DNA of 64,000 bases from Streptomyces camponoticapitis (GCF_014646115.1 NZ_BMMV01000001.1:422084-486083); one strand, 5' to 3'. Counted from the first letter of the stretch, positions 1 through 8,536 are shown. Numbers and translations: made by a program. The notes: a model not told the origin generated them from the letters alone.

Positions 1-475
1 CGGCCACCAGGGTGGGCAGGGTGTCGGCGGCGTCGGCTCCGGTCTCCCCGCGGAGCGTCCGCTCCAGGTTGTCCAGAACCTCCTGCTGGATGGAGAGGAG
101 GCGGGACTGGAGTGAGTGCGATTCCCGGACGACCTTCATGAAGCGGTCGTATCCGCTGTGCAGTCCGATGGTGGGCGACACGGTCTCGGTCAGTTCCCGC
201 AGTTCGCGCAGGACCGCGTCGGCGGCCGACTCGCCGGCGTCGCGCGCGCGTACGAACCGGGAGAGCCGGTCGACGATGCCCCTGCTGCGGTCGAGGAAGA
301 GGTCTTCCTTCGTCGAGAAGTAGTTGTAGACCGTGTTGACGGAGACGTCCGAGGCCTCGGCGACCTCGGCGATGGTCACCGCGTCGAAGCCGCGCTCGAT
401 GAACAGATGGGTGGCGACATCGGAGATGTACTGCCTGGTCTGGCGCTTCTTGCGCTCCCTGAGCCCTTCGGACAT
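1..475 (-). CDS. TetR-family transcriptional repressor (3' end cut by window edge)
   Basis: The frame starts at an ATG whose complement is at 475-473 and stays open to base 1, so the C-terminus is missing. The N-terminal ~60 residues form a TetR helix-turn-helix: basic start (RERKKRQTRQYISDVA), then 'FIERGFDAVTIAEVAEASDVS' split over helices 1-2 and 'VNTVYNYFSTKEDLF', the typical recognition-helix region. The remaining ~95 visible residues are the ligand-binding/dimer half. The gene is divergent from a DrrAB-type ABC exporter with only 112 bp between starts, and that spacer holds an inverted repeat. By analogy with other TetR-exporter pairs it probably represses the exporter and itself; the ligand cannot be inferred. 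Confidence 0.85.
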   Translation of the reverse strand, partial: MSEGLRERKKRQTRQYISDVATHLFIERGFDAVTIAEVAEASDVSVNTVYNYFSTKEDLFLDRSRGIVDRLSRFVRARDAGESAADAVLRELRELTETVSPTIGLHSGYDRFMKVVRESHSLQSRLLSIQQEVLDNLERTLRGETGADAADTLPTLVA

Positions 476-529
476 GCCCCTCACTGTAGAACGCGGATCG
501 CACCGGCCGCCCGCGCCGGCATCCTGCTT

Positions 530-572
530 GAGTCACTGCATTTTTGGGGTCGTTGCAAAATTTAAGTGACTC
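530..572. promoter_or_regulatory. Candidate TetR operator between regulator and exporter
   Basis: GAGTCACT at 530-537 is matched by its exact reverse complement AGTGACTC at 565-572, in the gap between the tetR start (475) and exporter start (588). The 27-nt centre is AT-rich for this genome (TGCATTTTTGG...TGCAAAATTTA). The wide spacing could mean two half-operators flanking a promoter. This is an inference from position and symmetry; no repressor binding is shown. Confidence 0.5.
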
Positions 573-587
573 TGTTTTTCTGGGGCC

Positions 588-1370
588 ATGGCAATCATCA
601 GTACAGCCGGGCTCGCCCGGTCCTTCTCCACGAAGCAGGGCACCGTCGAGGCGGTGCGCGGCATCGACCTGACCGTGCGGGCCGGGGAGATCCTCGGCTT
701 CCTCGGTCCCAACGGGGCGGGCAAGACCACCACGCTGCGGATGCTCACGACACTGCTGGCGCCCACCGGCGGCGCGGCGACGGTCGCCGGGTTCGACCTC
801 GCCCGGGAGCCCGCGCGGGTGCGGCGCAGGATCGGTTACGTGGCGCAGGCCGGCGGCGTCGACCCGTACGTCTCCGTACGCGAGGAACTGGTCACCCAGG
901 CCCGGCTCTACCGGCTGACGAAGGCCGAAGCCGCCCTCCGCGCCGAGGAGTTGGCGTACGAACTCGATCTGTCAGAGCTGCTCGACCGCAAGTGCGCGGC
1001 GCTCTCCGGCGGCCAGCGCCGGCGCCTGGACATCGCGATGGGGCTGACCCACCGCCCCGAGGTGCTGTTCCTGGACGAGCCGACCACCGGCCTCGATCCC
1101 GGCAGCAGGGCCGGTCTGTGGGACCTGGTCCGCCGGATCCGCGAGGAGCACGGCACGACCGTCTTCCTCACCACGCACTACCTCGACGAGGCCGACGAAC
1201 TCTCCGACCGGCTGGTGGTCGTCGACCGGGGCGTGGTGGCGGCCGAGGGCACACCCGCCGAGCTGAAGCGGACGTACGGCGGCTCCCCCGGCGCCTCGCT
1301 CCAGTCCGCCTTCCTCGCGATCACCGGGCGCGCCCCCGCGCCGGACGACACCCTTCCCGTAGCCGTCTAG
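588..1370 (+). CDS. ABC exporter ATP-binding subunit, DrrA-type
   Basis: 260-residue ABC ATPase. Walker A is GPNGAGKTT near residue 43, the signature is LSGGQRRRLDIAMGL near 139, Walker B is EVLFLDEPTTGLDPGSR near 159 and the switch His follows in TTHYLDEADELSDR. The LDEAD-type D/H region and the short C-terminus are typical of daunorubicin-resistance (DrrA) type ATPases. The permease gene follows after 12 nt, so the two form one transcription unit and presumably a 2+2 efflux pump. Divergent tetR suggests inducible drug or lipid export; the substrate is unknown. Confidence 0.93.
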   Translation: MAIISTAGLARSFSTKQGTVEAVRGIDLTVRAGEILGFLGPNGAGKTTTLRMLTTLLAPTGGAATVAGFDLAREPARVRRRIGYVAQAGGVDPYVSVREELVTQARLYRLTKAEAALRAEELAYELDLSELLDRKCAALSGGQRRRLDIAMGLTHRPEVLFLDEPTTGLDPGSRAGLWDLVRRIREEHGTTVFLTTHYLDEADELSDRLVVVDRGVVAAEGTPAELKRTYGGSPGASLQSAFLAITGRAPAPDDTLPVAV

Positions 1371-1382
1371 GAGGCTCCCGCC

Positions 1383-2150
1383 GTGTCCCCGCTCCCCTCG
1401 TCCCTGGTCCCGGACACCGCGCTGGTCTTCGGTCGGTACGCCCGTCAGACCCTGCGCTCCAAGTTCCAGATCCTCTTCGGCGTCCTGATGCCGCTGCTGT
1501 TCCTGTTCTTCTTCGGACCCCTGCTGACCGATCTCCCGCTCGGCGGGAAGACGGACTCCTGGCAGATCCTGGTCCCCGGGCTGCTGCTCCAACTCGCCCT
1601 GCTCGGTGCCTCGTTCGCGGGCTTCGCGATACTCGTCGAGAAGCAGACCGGGGTCCTCGAACGCATGCGGGTGACGCCGGTGAGCCGGCTCGCCCTGCTC
1701 CTGGGGAGAGTGCTGCGCGACGCGGCGCTCTTCGTCTTCCAGTCCGTGCTGCTGGTCCTCGCCGCGGTGGCGATGGGGCTGCGGGCACCGCTGGGCGGGA
1801 TCCTCATCGGGTTCGTCTTCGTCGCCGTCCTGGCAGCGGCGCTGGCCTCGCTCTCGTACGCGCTGGCGATGAAGGTCTCCACACCGCAGGAGTTCGGTCC
1901 CGTCATCAACGCGTTGACGATGCCGGTGATGCTGCTGTCCGGACTGGTGCTGCCGATGACGCTGGCGCCGGGCTGGCTGGACACGCTGTCGCACATCGTG
2001 CCGCTGCGGTACCTGGTGGACGCCGTACGGGCGGGTTACGTGGGCGACTACGCGAGCGGCGCGATGCTGTACGGCGCGCTGGTGGCGGCGGCCCTCGCGC
2101 TGCTGTCGACGACGGTCGGCACCCGGGTGTTCCGCGGGGCCGGCGCCTGA
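1383..2150 (+). CDS. ABC-2 type exporter permease, DrrB-type
   Basis: 255 residues with about six hydrophobic segments (for example ILFGVLMPLLFLFFFGPLL near 31-49 and VINALTMPVMLLSGLVLPMT near 178-197). The internal 'EKQTGVLERMRVTPVSR' loop and 'LPLRYLVDAVRAG'-like C-terminal segment are typical of ABC2_membrane/DrrB permeases. Start GTG is preceded by GGAGG (in taGGAGGctcccgcc). It pairs with the ATPase encoded immediately upstream. Confidence 0.92.
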   Translation: MSPLPSSLVPDTALVFGRYARQTLRSKFQILFGVLMPLLFLFFFGPLLTDLPLGGKTDSWQILVPGLLLQLALLGASFAGFAILVEKQTGVLERMRVTPVSRLALLLGRVLRDAALFVFQSVLLVLAAVAMGLRAPLGGILIGFVFVAVLAAALASLSYALAMKVSTPQEFGPVINALTMPVMLLSGLVLPMTLAPGWLDTLSHIVPLRYLVDAVRAGYVGDYASGAMLYGALVAAALALLSTTVGTRVFRGAGA

Positions 2151-2194
2151 CCGCGCCGCCCACCGAGGGCCCGCTCGACGCCTAGGCTGGGCCC

Positions 2195-2767
2195 ATGGTC
2201 AATCTGACGCGTATCTACACCCGCACCGGCGACAAGGGCACCACGGCGCTCGGCGACATGAGCCGTACCGCCAAGACCGATCCGCGGATCGGCGCCTACG
2301 CCGACGCCAACGAGGCGAACGCCGTCATCGGTACGGCGATCGCGCTGGGACAGCTCAGAGACGACATCGTGAAGGTCCTCGTCCGGGTGCAGAACGACCT
2401 CTTCGACGTCGGCGCCGACCTCTCCACCCCGGTCGTCGAGGCACCGGAGTACCCGCCGCTGCGGGTCGAGCAGCCGTACATCGACAAGCTGGAGTCGGAC
2501 TGCGACCTCTTCCTGGAGGAGGTCGAGAAGCTGCGGAGCTTCATCCTGCCGGGCGGTACGGCGGGGGCGGCGCTGCTGCACCAGGCGTGCACCGTCGTAC
2601 GGCGCGCGGAGCGCTCGACGTGGACGGCGTTCGAGACGCACGGGGAGACCATGAACCCGCTGACGGCGACGTATCTCAACCGGCTCTCCGACCTTCTGTT
2701 CATCCTGGCCAGGGTGGCCAACAAGGAGGTCGGAGACGTGCTGTGGGTGCCGGGCGGCGAGCGCTAG
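2195..2767 (+). CDS. pduO: Cob(I)alamin adenosyltransferase, PduO type
   Basis: 190 residues, normal for the family. It transfers the 5'-deoxyadenosyl group of ATP to cob(I)alamin to make adenosylcobalamin. The N-terminal ATP-binding signature TRTGDKGTTALGD (7-19) and the C-terminal 'LNRLSDLLFILAR' (residues about 161-173) are PduO hallmarks; R and E in 'RRAERSTW' belong to the conserved helix. It stands alone between an exporter and a membrane-protein gene, and no cobalamin riboswitch fits the 44-bp gap upstream. Confidence 0.93.
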   Translation: MVNLTRIYTRTGDKGTTALGDMSRTAKTDPRIGAYADANEANAVIGTAIALGQLRDDIVKVLVRVQNDLFDVGADLSTPVVEAPEYPPLRVEQPYIDKLESDCDLFLEEVEKLRSFILPGGTAGAALLHQACTVVRRAERSTWTAFETHGETMNPLTATYLNRLSDLLFILARVANKEVGDVLWVPGGER

Positions 2768-2786
2768 CCGCCCGGCACGACAGACC

Positions 2787-3368
2787 CTAGGGCGTGTCGC
2801 TGTAGGACCTGGACTCCCCCACCGGGGCGGGCCCGCCCGGGTCCTTCTTCGGGAAGAGCGTGTAGCTGGTGGCCCACACCAGATTGATGCCGATCAGGAA
2901 AATCATCTTCTGCTGCCACATCCGCAGTGAGCCGATCTCCCCCTCCGGGCCGACGTACCAGACCGCGGCCTGGAGCAGAACGACGGCGATGGCCGACGCC
3001 ACGATCCAGCGGGCCGCGGTCTTCCACTCGTGGACCGCGCGCGCCTTGCCGTACTTCGGCGGCCGCACCGGCGGCGGGCCGTCGGCGAAGCGGTGGGCGA
3101 AGCGCGCGTCGGCCCACCTGATCAGCTCCGGACCGAGGGCCACCGAGAATCCGATGTAGACCGCCGCGAGCCCGTGCTTCCAGTCGGGTTCGGCGCCGTT
3201 CTTGAGGTCGATCGCGGTCACGACAAGCAGCAGGACCTCCAGCAGCGGTTCGCACAGCAGCACCGCGACCGACGTGCGCCGCATTCCGGCGAAGTAGCGC
3301 AAGGAGAGGCCAAGGCCCAGCAGTACCCAGAATCCGACCTCGCAGATGATGATCAGCGTGACGATCAC
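2787..3368 (-). CDS. Unrecognised integral membrane protein
   Basis: 193 residues from GTG at 3368, chosen because AAGGGGG lies 5 nt upstream; a second GTG at 3389 with GGAGG 6 nt upstream is almost as good. About five hydrophobic stretches are visible: near 2-22 (IVTLIIICEVGFWVLLGLG), 32-55, 70-85, 130-148 and 163-180. A charged cytosolic segment 'RPPKYGKARAVHEWKT' separates the third and fourth. I do not recognise a family. The gene converges on pduO with 19 bp between stops and is divergent from chiS. A longer start would run over the chiS coding region and is unlikely. Confidence 0.75.
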   Translation of the reverse strand: MIVTLIIICEVGFWVLLGLGLSLRYFAGMRRTSVAVLLCEPLLEVLLLVVTAIDLKNGAEPDWKHGLAAVYIGFSVALGPELIRWADARFAHRFADGPPPVRPPKYGKARAVHEWKTAARWIVASAIAVVLLQAAVWYVGPEGEIGSLRMWQQKMIFLIGINLVWATSYTLFPKKDPGGPAPVGESRSYSDTP

Positions 3369-3519
3369 GACAGCCCCCTTCCGGCTCACTCCAAGCCTCC
3401 CGCCCGTCCGGGCGCCGATCGTCGTCGGCAGTGACGAACCGTGACTGCATCCTTCGATGTACCGCCACCTCGGCCGGTACGTGGAGGTGCCGGTCCACGG
3501 CGCCGTGTTTGATGGTGGG

Positions 3520-4719
3520 GTGACCGCCTTTCCCCGCCCGCACCGCGAGGACGTCCTGATCTCGGCCGCCGGCCTGCTGGGCGGTGTCCTGCTGTGGGCG
3601 CTCGGACTGCACACCCAGGGCGGCCGCGGACTGCCCGGACCGTGGGTGCTGGTGCCTCTCGTCGCCATCTCACTGACGGAGCTGGTACGCCGGAGCGCGC
3701 CCCTCACGGCCCTGCTCGTCGCCACCTTGGCCCTGGTCGCCGACCAGTTCACGCTGGGCAGTGTGGCCACGATCGCCATGTTCACGGACATCGTGTACGC
3801 GGCGGTGCTCTACGGCAGCCCGTCCGCCGCCCGTCGTATCCCCTGGGGCACGGTGCTGCTCACGGTCGTCCTCACCGTCGCTGCCCTGAGCCGGCTGCGC
3901 TCTCCCGAGGGACTGCTGCTCGGGGTGATCGCCGCGGCGATCGGTATCGCCCCGGCCTTCACCGGTGTGCTGGTGCGCGACCACCGGGACGCCGCCGAGG
4001 CCGCCCGGCTGCGGGCCGAACAGACCGCGCTGCTGGCGGAGATGGACCGCACGCAGGCCGTGACGGCCGAGCGCGCCCGGATGGCACGGGAGCTGCACGA
4101 CATGGTCGCCAACCATCTGTCGGCCATCGCGATCCACTCCACCGCCGCGCTCTCCCTCGACGACGCGCGGACCACGAAGGACGCGCTGGCGGTGATCCGT
4201 GAGAACAGCGTCGCGGGACTGGCCGAGATGCGACGGCTGATCGGGCTGCTGCGGGACGTCGGCGAGGACCGGGACCCGGTCCCGGCGCCGACACTGAGGG
4301 CGCTCGACTCGCTCGTGGAGCAGGCGCGGACGAACGGCTCGTCCAGCGGGCTGACTTTCGCGCTGGAGGACCGGCGGGGCGGGGACGCACCGCTGCCCGC
4401 GCCGGTCGAGATGGCCGCGTACCGCATCGTCCAGGAATCGCTGACCAACGCCCTCAAGCACGGGCCGCGGGGCCTGGTGACGGTGTCACTGGATCGCTCG
4501 CGGCGCGCTCTGCGCGTCGAGGTCGTCAGCCCGTACGGCGACCGGCCGGGCCCCCGCGCGCCGGGCTCCGGCGCCGGGCTGGTCGGGATGCGCGAGCGTG
4601 TCGCGCTGCTGAACGGCGAGTTCGAGGCGGGACCGGTCACGGCGGACGACGCCGCCGGCACGAAGATCTGGCGGGTACGGGCGGAATTGCCCGTCGAGGA
4701 GAGGGGCGGCGCCTCATGA
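3520..4719 (+). CDS. chiS: Two-component sensor histidine kinase ChiS-like
   Basis: About 399 residues from GTG 3520; an ATG at 3457 in frame has no ribosome site and would overlap the divergent gene's promoter. The N-terminal ~150 residues hold several membrane segments. A linker helix leads into a HisKA_3 dimerisation box, MARELHDMVANHLSAIA, with the phosphorylated His at about residue 193, then a HATPase domain (EMAAYRIVQESLTNALKHG, N-box; GSGAGLVGMRERV, G-box). This is the NarL-partner kinase class. ChiR follows with a 4-nt ATGA overlap and the chitinase gene lies downstream, matching the S. coelicolor chiS-chiR-chiC arrangement. It probably senses chitin-derived signals; the ligand is not visible. 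Confidence 0.85.
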   Translation: MTAFPRPHREDVLISAAGLLGGVLLWALGLHTQGGRGLPGPWVLVPLVAISLTELVRRSAPLTALLVATLALVADQFTLGSVATIAMFTDIVYAAVLYGSPSAARRIPWGTVLLTVVLTVAALSRLRSPEGLLLGVIAAAIGIAPAFTGVLVRDHRDAAEAARLRAEQTALLAEMDRTQAVTAERARMARELHDMVANHLSAIAIHSTAALSLDDARTTKDALAVIRENSVAGLAEMRRLIGLLRDVGEDRDPVPAPTLRALDSLVEQARTNGSSSGLTFALEDRRGGDAPLPAPVEMAAYRIVQESLTNALKHGPRGLVTVSLDRSRRALRVEVVSPYGDRPGPRAPGSGAGLVGMRERVALLNGEFEAGPVTADDAAGTKIWRVRAELPVEERGGAS

Positions 4720-5366
4720 CGATCCGGGTTCTGGTGGCCGAGGACCAGTCGGCGGTACGCGCGGGGCTGGTGCTGATCCTGCGCAGCTCGCCGGAGATCG
4801 AGGTCGTCGGCGAGGCGGGGGACGGCGAGGAGGCCGTCCGGCTGGCCCGTGAACTCCGCCCGGACCTGGTGCTGATGGATGTGCAGATGCCCCGGCTCGA
4901 CGGGGTGTCGGCGACCCGGCAGGTGGTCGGCGAGAAGCTGGCCGACGTGCTCGTCCTGACGACGTTCGACCTCGACGAGTACGTCTTCGGCGCGCTGCGC
5001 GCCGGGGCGTCCGGGTTTCTGCTGAAGAACACCGAGGCGAAGGACCTGATCGACGCGGTGCGGACGGTGGCGAGCGGCGAGGGGCTGATCGCGCCCGCCG
5101 TGACGCGCCGGCTGATCGCGGAGTTCGCCTCGCCCAGGACCGTACCGTCGCCGGACGCACCGGATCCCTCCGTCCTGGACGTGCTCACCCGCCGCGAGCG
5201 GGAGGTGCTGTCGAGTCTGGGCGACGGGCTGTCGAACGCCGAGATCGCGGTACGGCTCAACATGGCGGAGGCGACGGTCAAGACGCATGTGAGCAGGCTG
5301 CTGGGCAAGCTTGACCTGCGCAGCCGGGTGCAAGCGGGCCTGCTGGCGCAAGAGTTGGGGATCTGA
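4716..5366 (+). CDS. chiR: NarL/FixJ response regulator ChiR-like
   Basis: 216 residues. The receiver domain (1-~118) has the acidic pocket 'VAEDQ' and the phospho-acceptor Asp55 in LVLMDVQMPRLDG; the Lys of 'FLLKNTEAKDL' closes the pocket. A LuxR-type helix-turn-helix (LTRREREVLSSLGDGLSNAE, then IAVRLNMAEATVKTHVSRLL) fills residues ~150-205. It overlaps chiS by four bases (ATGA), so the pair is translationally coupled. The target is most likely the direct-repeat promoter of the chitinase gene just downstream. Confidence 0.9.
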   Translation: MTIRVLVAEDQSAVRAGLVLILRSSPEIEVVGEAGDGEEAVRLARELRPDLVLMDVQMPRLDGVSATRQVVGEKLADVLVLTTFDLDEYVFGALRAGASGFLLKNTEAKDLIDAVRTVASGEGLIAPAVTRRLIAEFASPRTVPSPDAPDPSVLDVLTRREREVLSSLGDGLSNAEIAVRLNMAEATVKTHVSRLLGKLDLRSRVQAGLLAQELGI

Positions 5367-5418
5367 ACGGACCCCGGTCGGGGGACGTACCAGGTGGCAT
5401 ACCAACCGGCCGCGCCTT

Positions 5419-5460
5419 TGGTCTGGACCTATTGACGATTGGTCCAGACCTCCTTACTCT
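5419..5460 (+). promoter_or_regulatory. Chitinase promoter with 12-bp direct repeats
   Basis: TGGTCTGGACCT (5419-5430) and TGGTCCAGACCT (5440-5451) are 21 bp apart, two helical turns, so bound dimers would face the same side. They flank and overlap a sigma-70-like promoter: TTGACG (5432-5437), 17-bp spacer, TACTCT (5455-5460). This pair of repeats over the -35 box is the known layout of Streptomyces chitinase promoters, used in chitin induction and glucose repression; it also resembles DasR dre half sites. Confidence 0.85.
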
Positions 5461-5558
5461 CACGCCACTGACTAGTGCGCGAGCTGTCGCGAAAGTCGGG
5501 TCTCACGGACCACCCGGACCATCCCCGAACTGCTCCGAACTCACTCGAGGAGTACCCC

Positions 5559-7421
5559 TTGAGCACGAAGACGTCCGTCCGAAGAACCAGATTCAGATCC
5601 AGATCCGTCGCGGCGCTGACCGCACTCCTCCTCCCCCTCGCCGCCATGGTCGGCCTGGCCTCCCCCGCCGAGGCCGCCACATCGGCGACCGCCACGTACA
5701 CCAAGAAGTCCGACTGGGGCACCGGCTTCGAGGGCTCGTGGACGGTGAAGAACACCGGCACCACGACCCTCACCTCCTGGACCGTCGAGTGGGACTTCCC
5801 CGCCGGCACCGGCGTCGGCTCCGCCTGGGACGCCACGGTCACCAAGAGCGGCACCAACCACTGGACCGCCAAGAACGTGGGCTGGAACGGCACCCTCAAC
5901 CCGGGCGCCTCGGTCACCTTCGGCTTCAACGGCACCGGCTCGGGCTCCGGCTCCCCGGCCAACTGCAAGCTCAACGGCCTCTCCTGCGACGGCGGCAGCG
6001 TCCCGGGCGACTCGGCCCCCACCGCCCCGGGCACGCCCACCGCGAGCGAGATCACGAACACGTCGGCGAAGCTCAGCTGGAGCGCCGCCACCGACGACAA
6101 GGGCATCAAGAACTACGACGTCCTGCGGGACGGTACGAAGATCGCCACGGTCACCGGTACGACATACACGAACACCGGCCTGACCGCGGGCACCAGCTAC
6201 TCGTACAGCGTCCAGGCGCGTGACACGGCCGACCAGACCGGACCGGTCAGCGGCTCGGTCGCCGTCAGGACCACCGGCGGCGGCACGGACCCGGGCACCC
6301 CGCCCGGCGACCAGGTCAAGCTCGGCTACTTCACCGAGTGGGGCGTCTACGACCGCAACTACCACGTCAAGAACGTGGTGACCTCCGGCAGCGCCTCGAA
6401 GATCACCCACATCAACTACTCGTTCGGCAACGTCCAGGGCGGCAAGTGCACCATCGGTGACAGCTACGCCGCCTACGACAAGGCGTACACCGCCGACCAG
6501 TCCGTCGACGGCGTCGCCGACACCTGGGACCAGCCGCTGCGCGGCAACTTCAACCAGCTGCGCAAGCTCAAGGCCGCCAACCCGAACATCAAGGTCCTCT
6601 GGTCCTTCGGCGGCTGGACCTGGTCCGGCGGCTTCGGTGACGCGGTGAAGAACCCGGCCGCCTTCGCGCAGTCCTGCTACGACCTGGTCGAGGACCCGCG
6701 CTGGGCCGATGTCTTCGACGGCATCGACCTGGACTGGGAGTACCCGAACTCCTGCGGTCTGAGCTGTGACACCAGCGGTCCCGCGGCCATGAAGAACATG
6801 ATGCAGGCCATGCGGGCCAAGTTCGGTGCCAACTACCTGGTCACCGCGGCGGTCACCGCCGATGCCTCCAGCGGCGGCAAGATCGACGCCACCGACTACG
6901 CCGGCGCCTCGCAGTACATGAACTGGCTCAACGTCATGACGTACGACTTCTTCGGCGCCTTCGCCGCGCAGGGCCCCACGGCCCCGCACTCCCCGCTCAC
7001 CTCGTACCCGGGCATCCCGCAGGCCGGCTTCAACTCGGCCGACGCGATCGCCAAGTACAAGGCGCAGGGCGTACCGGCCAAGAAGCTGCTCCTCGGCATC
7101 GGCTTCTACGGACGCGGCTGGACCGGCGTCACGCAGGCCGCTCCGGGCGGCAGCGCGACGGGCGCGGCGCCCGGCACGTACGAGGCGGGCATCGAGGACT
7201 ACAAGGTCCTCAAGAACACCTGCCCGGTCACCGGCACCGTCGGCGGCACCGCGTACGCGAAGTGCGGCAGCAACTGGTGGAGCTACGACACCCCGGCGAC
7301 GATCGCCTCGAAGATGACCTGGGCGAAGAGCCAGGGCCTCGGCGGAGCGTTCTTCTGGGACTTCACCGGTGACACCGCGAACGGCGAACTGGTGACCGCG
7401 ATCAGCAACGGTCTGCGGTAG
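5559..7421 (+). CDS. chiC: Secreted family-18 chitinase C with CBM2 and FnIII domains
   Basis: 620 residues from TTG 5559, chosen because GAGGAG sits 6 nt upstream and an Arg-rich n-region plus hydrophobic core and SPAEAA cleavage site follow (signal peptide ~1-38). Domains: CBM2-type carbohydrate-binding module (~40-145, Trp-rich with paired Cys in NCKLNGLSC), fibronectin type III (~155-240), then GH18 catalytic domain (~250-620). The catalytic motif DGIDLDWEYP carries the acid/base Glu394. It cleaves beta-1,4-GlcNAc chains outside the cell. A strong promoter with direct repeats precedes it and a 15-bp hairpin follows. Confidence 0.95.
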   Translation: MSTKTSVRRTRFRSRSVAALTALLLPLAAMVGLASPAEAATSATATYTKKSDWGTGFEGSWTVKNTGTTTLTSWTVEWDFPAGTGVGSAWDATVTKSGTNHWTAKNVGWNGTLNPGASVTFGFNGTGSGSGSPANCKLNGLSCDGGSVPGDSAPTAPGTPTASEITNTSAKLSWSAATDDKGIKNYDVLRDGTKIATVTGTTYTNTGLTAGTSYSYSVQARDTADQTGPVSGSVAVRTTGGGTDPGTPPGDQVKLGYFTEWGVYDRNYHVKNVVTSGSASKITHINYSFGNVQGGKCTIGDSYAAYDKAYTADQSVDGVADTWDQPLRGNFNQLRKLKAANPNIKVLWSFGGWTWSGGFGDAVKNPAAFAQSCYDLVEDPRWADVFDGIDLDWEYPNSCGLSCDTSGPAAMKNMMQAMRAKFGANYLVTAAVTADASSGGKIDATDYAGASQYMNWLNVMTYDFFGAFAAQGPTAPHSPLTSYPGIPQAGFNSADAIAKYKAQGVPAKKLLLGIGFYGRGWTGVTQAAPGGSATGAAPGTYEAGIEDYKVLKNTCPVTGTVGGTAYAKCGSNWWSYDTPATIASKMTWAKSQGLGGAFFWDFTGDTANGELVTAISNGLR

Positions 7422-7438
7422 CACACCGCTCATAGGGC

Positions 7439-7472
7439 GAGGGGGACGGTGCCCACCGGCACCGTCCCCCTC
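7439..7472. terminator. Strong stem-loop after chiC
   Basis: GAGGGGGACGGTGCC (7439-7453) pairs perfectly with 7458-7472 around a 4-nt loop. It lies 17 bp after the chitinase stop and between convergent genes, so it can end transcription from both strands. No long U-tract follows, as is usual in Streptomyces. Confidence 0.8.
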
Positions 7473-7540
7473 GTCGTTGTCCGTACCGCCCCGAAAGCCC
7501 CGGAAGGCTCAGGGTCCCGAAAGCTCAGGATCTCGAAGGC

Positions 7541-7987
7541 TCAGGCCACATTCACCCGCTGGCCGGGCGGCGCCGCCTCCAGCCAGGCGAGGAAGCCGGT
7601 CAGCGCGTCCTCGCTCATCGCCAGCTCCAGGCGCGTCCCGTTGTGGACACAGCCGAGCACGACGGAGTCGGAGAGCAGCGCCAGTTCCTCCTCGCCCTCG
7701 GGGGCGCGCCGGGCGCGCACCTCGATGGCCGAGCGCTCAAGGCTGCGACGGGGCCTCGGCGCGTAGGAGAAGACCCGAAACCAGTTGATCCGGTCGCCGC
7801 TGTAGCGGGCGACGCCGTACACCCAGCCCTTGCCGGTCGTGTCCGGCTCCTCCGCCACGTTCCAGCGCAGCGAACAGTCGAAGGTCCCGCCGGACCGCTG
7901 GATCAGCCGCCGGCGCAGCCCGAAGACGAAGAGCCCCACCGCAACCAGCACGACGACCAGTCCACAGACAAGCAGAGCGAGGACCAT
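7541..7987 (-). CDS. DUF2550 membrane-anchored protein
   Basis: 148 residues. An N-terminal membrane helix (about 2-24, VLALLVCGLVVVLVAVGLFVF) is followed by a short basic stretch and a ~110-residue soluble domain (FDCSLRW, KGWVYGVARYSGD, WFRVFSYAPRPRR). This matches the DUF2550 family, which in actinomycetes sits directly downstream of atpC as here. The function is unknown; the location suggests co-expression with ATP synthase, although a hairpin at 8051-8100 separates them. Confidence 0.85.
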   Translation of the reverse strand: MVLALLVCGLVVVLVAVGLFVFGLRRRLIQRSGGTFDCSLRWNVAEEPDTTGKGWVYGVARYSGDRINWFRVFSYAPRPRRSLERSAIEVRARRAPEGEEELALLSDSVVLGCVHNGTRLELAMSEDALTGFLAWLEAAPPGQRVNVA

Positions 7988-8050
7988 CTGTACCGACCTC
8001 CTCGCCTATCGAGTAACCCGCACGAACCAACAGAAACTGCTTCCGCATCG

Positions 8051-8100
8051 CCTCAGCCGCGACCCGGTCCGGATGACTCCAGAACGGGCCGCGGCTGAGG
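8051..8100 (-). terminator. Stem-loop after atpC
   Basis: CCTCAGCCGCG at 8051-8061 is the reverse complement of CGCGGCTGAGG at 8090-8100, with a 28-nt loop that can fold further. It starts 20 bp beyond the atpC stop in the direction of transcription and probably ends, or partly ends, the atp operon ahead of the DUF2550 gene. Confidence 0.6.
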
Positions 8101-8120
8101 GTAATTCCAGAAGCGGTGCG

Positions 8121-8495
8121 TCAACGCACCGCCACAGCGCGAAGCCGGACATCGGCGCGCCGCTCGGCGGCGTCGTCGTCGTCGGACTTCGCACGCTCAA
8201 GCGCGCGCTCGGCACGCTGGGCGTCGATCTCGTCCGCCAGCTCGGCGATCTCCGCGAGCAGCGAAAGCTTGTTGTCGGCGAACGAGAGGAAACCGCCGTG
8301 CACAGCGGCGACGACCGTTCCGCCGTCGGTCGTACGGATGGTCACGGGGCCCGATTCCAGCACACCGAGCAGCGGCTGGTGACCGGGCATGACGCCGATG
8401 TCGCCGGAGGTGGTGCGCGCGACGACCAGGGTGGCCTCGCCGGACCAGACACTACGGTCCGCGGCGACCAGCTCGACGTGCAGCTCAGCAGCCAA
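8121..8495 (-). CDS. atpC: F1Fo ATP synthase epsilon subunit
   Basis: 124 residues: N-terminal beta-sandwich (AAELHVELVAADRSVWSGEA, then GDIGVMPGHQPLLGVLESG, the family hallmark) and a short C-terminal helical hairpin rich in Ala/Glu/Arg. It is the rotor-stalk subunit that couples gamma to the c-ring and inhibits hydrolysis. Last gene of the operon. Two stem-loops lie in the 124-bp gap after atpD, unlike the tight spacing elsewhere in the operon. Ribosome site GGAG is seen about 6 nt before the ATG. Confidence 0.95.
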   Translation of the reverse strand: MAAELHVELVAADRSVWSGEATLVVARTTSGDIGVMPGHQPLLGVLESGPVTIRTTDGGTVVAAVHGGFLSFADNKLSLLAEIAELADEIDAQRAERALERAKSDDDDAAERRADVRLRAVAVR

Positions 8496-8514
8496 GGGTG
8501 GCTCCTCGGGTCAC

Positions 8515-8536
8515 CACCCGGCTTGGTCGCCGGGTG
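8515..8536 (-). other. Stem-loop just upstream of atpC
   Basis: CACCCGGC (8515-8522) pairs with GCCGGGTG (8529-8536) around a 6-nt loop, about 20 nt upstream of the atpC start codon on the transcribed strand. It could tune translation or stability of the atpC part of the message. Role inferred from position only. Confidence 0.5.

Noticed and set aside
5541..7433. Long minus-strand open frame opposite chiC
   Set aside because: It is a high-GC antisense shadow; the plus-strand frame has a signal peptide, CBM2, FnIII and GH18 domains.
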